DNA of 64,000 bases, from assembly GCA_003260075.1 (NCBI GenBank), contig QLIY01000584.1, positions 3,026 through 67,025 on the forward strand. Direction: 5' to 3'. Of the stretch, positions 20,501 to 30,497 are shown piece after piece. The notes beneath the pieces are model-generated. The model worked only from the letters and a program-made list of their open reading frames with translations, was not told where the DNA came from and searched no databases. Both the position numbers and the translations under genes were made by a program. This DNA is from Phallusia mammillata. Taxonomy: Eukaryota > Chordata > Ascidiacea > Phlebobranchia > Ascidiidae. Each line of letters opens with the position of its first letter. The stretch's first letter is position 1.

Positions 20501-23500
20501 GTGATGCTATCAAGTATTGTGGTATTAGCTTAGTCGATAATTCTAATCTATTGTTTATTCTTAATTATCAGCTAAATCCATGCTTCAGACATGACTTCAC
20601 ACCCCCCCCCCCGAGGTAGAAACTTAGGAGTGTATTTTTTTTTATTCTCCTTATTCATTCTTTTGTTGAACAGATTGTACCAGTGCAATAGAGTGATGCT
20701 ATCAAGTATTGTGGTATTAGCTTAGGCGATAATTCTAATCTAATGTTTATTCTTAATTATCAGCTAAATCCATCCATCCTTCACAAATGCATATGCTATA
20801 CACAACACTTACTGTTGATTGAGCCATTGCCACTGTGAAAATTGCCAGTATCCTCAGCTGTGGAGGAACCTGGTTGACCAGACGTACCACCTAGATCAAG
20901 TCTAAGACCCATGGGAAGCATAGAAAGGGCAGAGTTGCTGCCGTTCGGATTACGTGAGGTAATTCCGTAACTCCCGGTACGACATAATGAGAAAGGCACG
21001 ACTCCGTACACGTAGAGCAGCATCACAGGGACACCAACACCTAAAAATAAGAGGTTTACTTGAGATAGTGTCAGAATTGATAGAAAGTGGGACATAGGAA
21101 CACTATACACATATGTGCTCTTAAACTTCAGAATATAGATAGCAGTCCCAAGGATATAAGCAACACCTTATTTTTGAACACTTTGACAAATGGCAACAGT
21201 TTTTGAAATTGTCAGTATGAAAACAATTAAACATTACATATCTATTCAGTGGCTCATTTCCTTTAAACACTGTTGGTGGCATTAAGTAAAAACGAAATAA
21301 AACACCTTTGTCTACAATTTGGAACCGTGTTTTTATTTTACCACATGGGAAAGCAGTTCAACTATAATGCGCACTATGAAAAAACGTATATAACTATGCT
21401 GCAATGCTTTATCACAGAAAATAATTAATAATACTGTGTGCCAAACAACAAGAAAACATAACATTAGTTTGGTATTACTTTGGAGTTAATTGTTGACTTG
21501 TATTGGTATACTGTACTGACAAAAACATACACAATATTGGATAGAACCCCCCCCCCTAATACTGTGTGCCAAACAACAAGAAAACATAACATTAGTTTGG
21601 TATTCCTTTGGAGTTAATTGTTGACTCGTATTGGTATACAGTACTGACAAAAACATACACAATATTGGATAGATACTGTCACTCACCAACAGCTAAAGCG
21701 GCAAGAGCCGGTGAAAGTATGACAGATCCAGCAACACAAGTGGCAACTAGCAAGTTTCTCTTGTATTTTGAAACATTCTCCTTGTTTTCAAACTGGGCCA
21801 TAATCTGGAAAAACATGAATCAGTGATTTCATTTATCAAGGACAATTTTTGTTGATAAAAATATCATCCTTGAGTTCAAAAAACACATTTGTTTCATTGA
21901 AAAATATTATTGATTTTATAATCACTCACTCTTCTGGCAACCCAAACAGGCAAGCCAACAATGATGGCAGGGACGGCGATACCAGCAACAAGACCAATAC
22001 CCAGTGGGGCACCGATAAGCAAGCCCAGTTGCCAGAGTATTTTTTTCTTTCTACTCCAAGGTTTTTTACCCCAGAAAGTACATCCTGATGGACTGAAAAA
22101 CAAACAAAAATATGATTAGGCTATGTTTGTAACTTAAATACAGAAGTACAGAACATGCTTATGTTATCGCAATGTAAGTATTTTAAACGTGATTGCTAAA
22201 ACCAAAAAAGTAAAAAAATAAGAAAGTCATGAGCTACATTGGCTATTGAACCACAAAAATATCTGAAAACAACAATAGCAACACAAGATAATTTAATGAT
22301 TTTAGCTAACATTAAGGCTAGCTAACATTAAGGTTCCCACTATCACCCCAAATCAACAAAACTGTTAAAAAATGCAATGCCATCATTGTTAGGATGTCAG
22401 AAAAAACTTTTTCCTAAGGATATAAAATCCAGTAAACGTATTTTTTTTTGGGTGAACACACAACCAAAACAATGTGTCTAAAATCATGTTAAACAATTGT
22501 CATTGCCTTTTGAACGAATCAAAAGCTTGAAATCAGTCAAAAACTGTTAAACTTTAATCCCCCCCCCCTTTTAGCCCTGTTCCAAGTAATATACATGCCG
22601 CAACAATTTGAATTGTGCCTGTTATGTTTATTTGAACACCCCCCCCCCAAAAAAACTTGCATATATTGCCTTACATCTACTGCATTATTTATGATCTGTC
22701 ATTCACAGCATTAACAAGGCCAAGGTAAGGTCAATAAAAAGGATTAAGATTCCAAGGAGACACAGGCCAGAGTATATGGGCTTACACAGTGTTCAGAGTG
22801 TGACTCAAATAGCATTTTGATCAGTGATATGACAAAGTATGTCGGGGTGCAATTATGTTATGATGTGGTCAATGAGTAACCCCACGCCCAGGTCATCTCT
22901 GACGCGAATTTTAGCCCTGTTCCAAGTAATATACATGCCGCAACAATTTGAATTGTTCCCGTTATGTTTATTTGAATGCCCCCCCCCCTGTTTTTATACA
23001 TAGTCACCTATATTTTATCAACATGACCAAACTAAGCATTTATTTAAAAAAATGTTAATGAATAGATATGAACACTATGCCTGTCATTAAGGTGTACCAA
23101 AAAACACTGCTTTGGGCTTTTATTTTGATTTTAACAACCATAGATTGTTTTCGATTATTATCCACTGAAATATGACAACAGCAAAGCGTTGGGCAACAAC
23201 ACATTATGAATAAAGAAGTTTCTGTCTTGCGTCAAGAGATTTTCGATACGAAGAAAATGGTAACTTGATATCAGAAACATCAACAATAGCACAAAGCTTT
23301 GCCCTGGAGGTGACATTTTACCTGACTTTTTGTCATAATCTTTAAAGGCCACAAACCAAAGGCATGTGAAAATCAAAATACATGCTTATGACTAAAAAGG
23401 AATCTTTGAATTGGATTGGTTGGATTTACGCATGTTAAGCTCACCTGCTGCACAAGGCAAGCAAAATCAATAGCAAGGGCAATTATTTGAGGTACTTATG

Positions 23501-26500
23501 CATATTGAGTGCCGCGTTCACCATGGAACTGCTTTGGCACAAGAATCCACAAAGGAAAAGCAAAGAACATGGTTGTATAAAGGTAAAATTGAACAGGGAT
23601 ACATCAATCATAGTTAAGAAACAAACTGAGCATTATTTATCAATAATACACATTTCCTTGCATTACCACCATCCAAATAATGTGATCTCATAAATGTTAT
23701 TTATTACAGATCTACACATGCAAGTATGTAAATGTGTACACACACACACAAAAAAAACTATGCCATTGTGTGAACATATTTTGACAGACAAATTTTGCAC
23801 AGTGAAACCCTTATAACTACTTTATTCTTTTCATATTACCTTAAATAATGTAGATCTGTTATTTCTTGCAAACACAGCCAGCAAAACTCGGCATCGCAAA
23901 CAGTGCAAGTCATGTGGTTACATGATCCATCATTCATTTTCACAATGAGCGCTCCACATTTTGGACAAGGCTTTATTTCATCTAGAAAATAAACAATTCA
24001 ATTATGAATCATAAAAAAACAAAGCAGAACAAAACTAAAGTAGACAAGCACTGTTAAAAAAACAGAAACATTGTTGTAATGTAAATAAGCCGTTGCTGCT
24101 AGGCATGATATATAACCCCCCCCCCTGACCCATAAAAGATGCCTTCATCAAGATAATAGTATATCTTGAAAAAAAAATTTTGCATTAAGGAATAAAAGCA
24201 CCAAAGCCACAACAAAAACAGACATATCAAGAATATGCGGCTACAAACTAGTACCAACCCCCCCCCCCTGACCCATAAAAGATGCCTTCATCAAGATAAT
24301 AGTATATCTTGAAAAACAAATTTTGTATTAAGGAATAAAAGCACCAAACCCACAACAAAAACAGACATATCAAGAATGTGCGGCTACAAACTAGTACCAA
24401 AGGAGAGTACAAATGGCTGATAATTTATTGACATTAAAACGTCTTTGTCACTTTATAAGAAATGTGTCTTCAAGAAAGATATTGCTGTAAATATACGTTA
24501 AAAACTGCAGCAGAGGATGTAGAGACCTAAATCTTACCGTGAAAGTTGGAACCTTGGCTGTACGCAACTGAGTTATTTCGTATTCGAAGTTGTTTTCTTC
24601 TTTGTAAGTGGGCGGCGTCACAGGTCTGGTCTGGATGCCATTCCTGGTAATTCAAATTAAACTGTATAAGTCTGACATTCAATTCTGGGAACTAGCCCAA
24701 TGCACATTAACTAGTTCCTCTTTAAGCAATTTATTGATGATGTAATTCGGATATTATTGTTTCCTAATGTATGTAAATATCACTTGCTTTATACAAACAC
24801 AATAAATTCATCATGAGTTGTCACTATGGTATAATAATGGAAATGCATATTAAATACAACTGTTGGTACAAAAATCATTCGTTTATCCAAGCCCATAACT
24901 AAACACCACAAAACTTAAACACTATTCCTTGGAAAATGATATTGTCTTTATTCATACTGTCATTTTTTCAAAGAGTTTAGAACAGCTTCTTTGATACCCA
25001 TTTGAATTTGCACATTTTTTTGTAAAAACATCTAATGCTCACCTGTCGGCAGTGGTAACAGAACTCCGTTTCGCAGCCATCTCTCTGGCACTTGAGACGT
25101 GGGCAGCTGGCACAACCACTGGCAATTACGGCAAACCTAAATGCAAATCATAAAATGCCTGTAAGTTTGTGGCCTCAACAAATCATATGAACACTGTATT
25201 AAGCGAAACTATATTAAATTTCAATCAAAATAAGGAACTAAAACCAAAAAGTCCTATGCACTTGGTAAACTAAAGACATTTGACAGTTAACTTTGTTTGT
25301 GGACATTTTAAGTCACTTTGTCCCAAATAGGCAAGTACTTTTCATTAACGTTGATCAATTACAGATACACATGCTGTATAATTGCTTTCATATGGCAGCC
25401 AGCCACCTGTGTATGAAATCAGTATTGCATCATTTTGTCATGGGTTTAGTTCAATTGTTTCCAGTCAGTCAGTAACTTCCTTTTAATTGTCACAGACACA
25501 CAATGCCCAAAAAATCCTTAAGATGAGCAACCCACTAAGCTTAAAATGCCAACAGCCTTTTAACCACAGCTTTTAGACTTCACGCAAGGCGCAATTAAAC
25601 ATTGTAATCAATAACTGGAAAAAACCACACAAAGGTAGTGAGAAAAATTGCACAGAACAATAGTCTTACATAACTAACAAAAATGAATTGACACAAAATT
25701 TGGACATCTTTTTACCAAACTGTTTCAGAAGAATAAGATGCAATTATTATAAGCAAAACAACTTTATCTCAACCTTATAAACTATGTACTAGACTTGAAA
25801 ATGCGCTAAAAAAACATTAAAAAAAACATGTTTTTGTGTCAAAATTGTGAACCATGATTCTTACCAACAATCAGAAACAAAATTTGTATATCTTGTTATA
25901 CAACAACTGTTTCAGGTAAAACAACTTTATGTCAACGTAATAAAACATGTAATAGACTGAAAAATATGTCCAAAAACGTAAAAAAAAAATTCAGGTTTTC
26001 ATGTCAAAATTGTGAAACATGATTTTTGTACATCTTGTCATACAACAACTGTTTTAGGAAAAACAACTTTATGTCAACAGTATAAAGCATGTACTAGACT
26101 TAAAAATATGTCAAAAAACATACAAAAAAATTGTGTTTGTCTGTCAAAATTGTGAACCATGATTCTTACCCACAATCAGGTGCTGGACACCATCTGCAGT
26201 CAGGATCAATTGAGAGAAATCGTCGCAGCGTAAACTCTTCCCATTTCTGCATCAACTGAGGATTTGTGTCAAGTATAGACTTCATATCAACAGGATGTAG
26301 TCGTTCCTGACACTCTGGACACATTAAATTTACCCTGTGGAAAAAAAATACGACTTAAAACCAATCAGCACATTATTTGCCATTCAGAAATTGTCAACAT
26401 TTGTCAACAGTGAGATATTTTTTCTATTGTTTTATTAATTTTTTATTTTCTTTCAAATATAATTTTAACATTGTTAGGAAATCCAATTCTTGGTTTTGCT

Positions 26501-28794
26501 ATGTTTAACCACACAGCTGTTGCTTGGAATCCTGTATAAATGACAGGAACTGTTACTGTCAGTCTTAGCCCACATAGTATCAATGTCTTATGCGCTACCA
26601 CATGTCATCAAATAGTCAACCAACCTTATCGGCCATTTCAAAACTATGGTTTGAATTTATTACAGGGTATATTTTTATCCAACATTTACATGCATTCTGT
26701 CCTTTAAACTGAAATTTCAATGTATTGCACGTTTGCACCAAACAGTCTAGACAAATCAGGAGTTAATATCAGGTAAACAGAACCTCGTAAGGAGAAATGA
26801 CAACTTGTTGGAAACTACAACAACAATTTCATGTCTGTCGACACGTTTTTGAAATGTACTTGATGACTTGTACAACTATGACAGCAATAGGAACCATGTT
26901 TGTAAGCATGTTCTTGGCCTATCTGGTTGACCTCGCTCAGTTGGTACATACACTTACTGACAAATTAAGACTTAATATGATTTCCACCAATGTGCCACTA
27001 AAACACCAGGATTTAGATGAGCCATGTTCAATTTATTTTAGCACCTTTTCAGCGAAAGGCGAGTCTTTTAAGTTTTTTGGAATATTTTGATGATAATAAC
27101 GCATACAAACCTGCTTTCGGAAATCTCGATTGCTAAATACTGCCGAAGACAATCCATGCACGACCGGTGATGGCATGTACTCAGTTGGGGAAAGTTTTCT
27201 ATTGACTGAAATATAAAAACAATAGGTATATGTTAACATTTTTTACATGTAGCGTTGTAGGAAGTCAAACATGGGTCTTCTGTTAAACTATATGCTGAAG
27301 TTGGTGTTTATTTTGCTGAGTCATCTAATTAATCATTAAAACTGATTTCCTCTTTAACAACTTTCTCAGTTGGTAAAACATTTTTGACAAAACTTTTATG
27401 AATGAAATCAGTTACAAGTCTTTTGTTATGCACTGATAATACAACTAAATTAGTCCTATACAATGGGATACTCCAATGATTTTAGGTAAAATGTTAAGGT
27501 AATTGCGAAATTATATTTTAATGACCTAGAATTTACATTAATCAAAAGTTTTTCCAATCGATACACTATGGTTTGGGATGCAATATGCTATTAAATGGAA
27601 TTCCTGATTATGTTAAATCATCTATATTTGAAAACAATGGTGACTGCAATATTATAGCTTTACCACGAACCTGTGTTACAAGGCAAAGCGGGCATTCTAA
27701 TACACTTGAGGTACTTTTGGCACTTGATTCTGCTTTGGCTTCTATCTTTGTCTCAGCAACTGCAGAAGCTCCTAAAATCAATGTTAAAACTTTTAGTATC
27801 ACATCTGTACTAACAAATTAAACTGTTTGTGACCACAACTAGCATTATTGTAGTGATACTACTTAAGTTTCTACACACCTAATGAGAGTTTTTCATCGGG
27901 TTTTGTGTTTTTCGATTCATTTTTGTAGGCAGATGTAGATGGGGCACTAGTGTCGGAATTAATATTCACAGCATCTGCTTTCTTGTCACTTTTTGCACTG
28001 CACCGCTTGTTCCTGTTTATAAAAAAATACTTTTGATAAAAATGAACAATTTTTAAACATGATTGAGTATGGTTAGGGCGGGTGTGCGCAACATTTTCGT
28101 CGGTGGGATGTGTACCCAATTTCGGTCATCAAGCGAGGGCCACATAACTTTTTTTCATGTGCACAATAAATCTGAAATTCTTTCAAAAGCACCAATAAAT
28201 TTATTTTCTACAATATACAGAGTTTCAGAGCAACACTGGCTTTTGCAACAAAATAATTGTTCACTAGACAAAGGGAATAGTTATGTCACATTTGGTGAAG
28301 TAGACTACTACTTGCTGTAACTGCTGTATGATCCACCGGTTGGAAAACGTTGATTTAGCTTATATTTGTTACATATAGCATAGCAACTTAGGAGATTTAC
28401 CAAAACTAGTGTAAAATTTTGCTAAATTCTTATAAGAATTACACTTTTTATCTTAATCAGTTTGTTGGTGGGGGCCACACTAAATAGCTTGGCAGGCCGG
28501 ACTGTGGCCTGCGGGCCGTATGTTGCACGCCCCTGGGTTAGGGCATTAAACATTTCCTTTTTGGGTTTTATTTGCCATCAAAAAGTAATAGAAGTTGTAA
28601 ACTAAAAATGAGATCTTAAGAAGTTTTTGATATAGTGTCTCACTGGTGTGAAGCAAACATTGATCGGGAATCACTACAGCAAAACAAAGTCTGTTTTTTT
28701 CGACTACAGACCTTGAAAAAACGCCTGTGCGTATCCTGAACCGTGGAAACCTTCTTGTTTTTTGGCTCGGTGTATTTACATCCCCAGATGACAT
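17531..28794 (-). CDS. RNF19: RNF19-type RBR E3 ubiquitin ligase with two membrane segments, 17 coding exons
   Basis: Exons in order of translation: 28712-28794, 27879-28012, 27671-27771, 27111-27205, 26170-26334, 25043-25136, 24538-24643, 23840-23981, 21930-22092, 21687-21804, 20813-21040, 20010-20153, 19694-19754, 19149-19242, 18777-18915, 18040-18233, 17531-17677. Lengths sum to 2208 bases, 735 codons plus stop, with every junction in phase; human RNF19B has a similar length. RING1 starts ECPLC (about residue 99) and continues THC-type [14 protein letters not shown]; the IBR holds [23 protein letters not shown]2 (about 260-306) has [20 protein letters not shown], where the catalytic Cys precedes [21 protein letters not shown] leads into two hydrophobic segments (about 325-350 and 375-412), as in RNF19A/B. 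Known role of the family: ER- or vesicle-anchored ubiquitin transfer through a Cys thioester. The tail is Ser/Gly/Thr-rich. Start: first in-frame ATG ([11 protein letters not shown]). Confidence 0.92.
17818..17880. mobile_element. Possible hAT-like end (low confidence)
   Basis: CAGGGGTTTAAATCATTTTT followed by GGTGCGCCAAGATATGG resembles the start of CAGGGG-type hAT elements. No matching end seen. Confidence 0.2.
20419..20780. repeat. Duplicated contig ends around an 11-C join
   Basis: Copy 1 at 20419-20601, eleven C at 20602-20612, copy 2 at 20613-20780, in an RNF19 intron. Copies differ by an indel (TGTATAACAGTG versus TGTACCAGTG) and several SNPs. Confidence 0.85.
21429..21675. repeat. 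Duplicated contig ends around a 10-C join
   Basis: Copy 1 at 21429-21546, ten C at 21547-21556, copy 2 at 21557-21675, next to an RNF19 exon donor. SNPs include TATTACTTT versus TATTCCTTT and GACTTG versus GACTCG. Confidence 0.85.
22559..22988. repeat. Three 10-C joins isolating a 70-base contig copied 340 bases away
   Basis: Ten-C tracts at 22559-22568, 22639-22648 and 22979-22988. The 70 bases between the first two (22569-22638) are repeated at 22909-22978, immediately before the third (GTGCCTG versus GTTCCCG). A tiny contig wedged between gaps and duplicating the end of the next contig is hard to explain other than by assembly. Confidence 0.85.
24116..24400. repeat. Duplicated contig between two C joins
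   Basis: Ten C at 24116-24125, copy 1 at 24126-24257, eleven C at 24258-24268, copy 2 at 24269-24400. Differences include AAAAAAAAATTTTGC versus AAAAACAAATTTTGT and GAATATGCG versus GAATGTGCG. Lies in an RNF19 intron. Confidence 0.85.
25757..26175. repeat. Three-unit tandem repeat that includes an RNF19 splice donor
   Basis: Units begin AAAACAACTTTAT at about 25757, 25919 and 26059 (spacing 162 and 140), each continuing with a CATGTACTAGACT-like part and ending TGTCAAAATTGTGAA..ATGATT. The third unit ends at the true donor of RNF19 exon 26170-26334; the first carries a near copy of it (minus strand CTGATTGTTG then GTAAGAATC). The middle unit has lost the site. Confidence 0.75.
28079..28535. 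mobile_element. Non-autonomous hAT-type element with 8-bp target duplication
   Basis: Ends CGGGTGTGCGCAACAT and, inverted, CAGGGGCGTGCAACAT (16-base imperfect terminal inverted repeat), flanked on both sides by GGTTAGGG (28071-28078 and 28536-28543). An 8-bp duplication is the hAT signature. Internal GGCCTGCGGGCCGTATG is typical of this group of miniature elements. It carries no transposase and sits in RNF19 intron 1. Confidence 0.8.
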
Positions 28795-29640
28795 ATTCAC
28801 ATAGTCCTGAGCTTCAAGCAATGCACAAGTACAGATCTTTATGTCATTGTTACAGCCAAAAAGAAAATATAAGAAACCTGTAAAAGACTATTTAGTAAGT
28901 TGAATTCTTTCTGAAATAGAGTGATCAAAAACTTTTAGAACTGAGAAGGTCGAACCATCATTGATGTTTTACTACAATGTTATTTAAAAATCTTGTCACT
29001 TTACAAATATTCATTTATAGTTTAACAATTTACGGTAGTCTACTTTCAGAAAGCATCAACAAAAATGTGAATTACAATCATATTGAGTCACGAACTAAAC
29101 CTTTAATTAATTTACTATAAAGTATAAACAGGCAAACACCACAAACTTAAAGTCACGTACCAAGCCTTAATGAGGTTGTTTTGCGTAAGGCAAAGTAATA
29201 ACATTTACTTCACTTAGTCGCTTGCAAGCTAATTTGGTACATAGTAGATGCCTTAATCTGTACTAAAAGTAAAGTACTTTCCATACAAACGCCCTTTTCT
29301 TTCGTGAAAAGAATGACTTTTTGATGCGGTTGACAAAACTCCTTTAAAGCCTTTAACTGTGACGTCAAAGCAAGTTGCACGCCAGAGTGTAAATTTTTTA
29401 TTTTTGATCGGGGTTTTATTGGAAACATCTTTATTACGAAAGAGTACGTTGCCAGTGCTTTACAGTAAACTTGCTTATATTCGCAAAAAGTATTTGTTGG
29501 TAACATCGATGTTTGTCCTCAAGTATTTATTGATGTTTTCAAGTACCCACAACATAATGCGCTGTTGTCGTATATACGCCTTGCCTGGAAAAACTTGAAT
29601 TTAATGCGTATGGTCGGTGCATGCGGTGATTAGAAAATAC

Positions 29641-29925
29641 GTAAATTGACGGATTAAATGTGTGTAACATTCCGACACGGTTATTACTGACATGCTTTAT
29701 CAAAAAGGCCTCGTAAAACCTTGTTTTAGTTTGCTGTGGAATTTGGAAACTGATTTACCTAAACAAAGACTTTGATTTATTAAAAAGTTCCTTTCCCCCC
29801 CCCCCGTAAATTGACAAACTAAATGTGTGTAACATTCTGACACGGTTATTGCTGACATGCTTTATTAAACTGATTTACCAAAAGACTTTTGATTTACCTT
29901 TCAAAATAAAAAAAAGTTCCTTTCA
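29641..29925. repeat. Duplicated contig ends around an 11-C join
   Basis: Copy 1 at 29641-29794, eleven C at 29795-29805, copy 2 at 29806-29925. Copy 2 lacks part of copy 1 after GACATGCTTTAT, so alleles differ by an indel of about 40 bases as well as SNPs. Confidence 0.8.
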
Positions 29926-29947
29926 CACAAAATAAATTTTGTGGCTA

Positions 29948-30191
29948 TAAGTTAATGTTAGATGAAGGTTTTGTCATAGCCAACTAGACAACCATGTCAT
30001 GAACAGTGTTAAGTTTGTCCAGTACCCCCAGTGGCTGGTGTTTTTGACACATTTGCACACACAGATCCCCCCCCCCTTTTAAGTTAAAGTTAGATGAAGA
30101 TTTTGTCGTAGCCAACTAGACAACCATGAACAGTGTTAAGTTTGTCCAGTACTCCCAGTGGCTGGTATTTTGACATATTTGCACACACAGA
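29948..30191. repeat. Duplicated contig ends around a 10-C join
   Basis: Copy 1 at 29948-30066, ten C at 30067-30076, copy 2 at about 30080-30191. Copy 2 lacks TGTCA after CAACCATG and has TACTCCCAG for TACCCCCAG. Confidence 0.8.
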
Positions 30192-30497
30192 ATTGCTGTA
30201 TTGCACCAATATATTCAAAACATTCTAATCAGTGTATATATCTGCATGTATTTAACAAAGTGAGCACATATATAACTACACATCATATGTACAATCGTAT
30301 AGGTAAGTTGCACAATAGCCATTTTTTTATTTATTTCACCAATCCTTTCTAATACAATAGTAAGGCAAATTTTGTTTGTGTCAATTTGTTTTCGATATCA
30401 AACTCATAATCACTTGACACAACAGGAATCTTTATATTACTACACAACCATTAGTGAAAAACAATTAGAAGATAGAATACAAATCAAGAAAGTTTCA

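Larger units (their letters stand above)
28795..30497. other. Spacer between RNF19 start and CASP end
   Basis: No coding signal. Expected to contain the RNF19 promoter (28.8-29.6 kb, minus strand) and the CASP 3' UTR. Holds two duplicated contig-end pairs (29641-29925 and 29948-30191). Confidence 0.5.

Noticed and set aside
27573-27821. Plus-strand 82-codon frame over an RNF19 exon
   Set aside because: Complementary-strand shadow of the RING1 exon.
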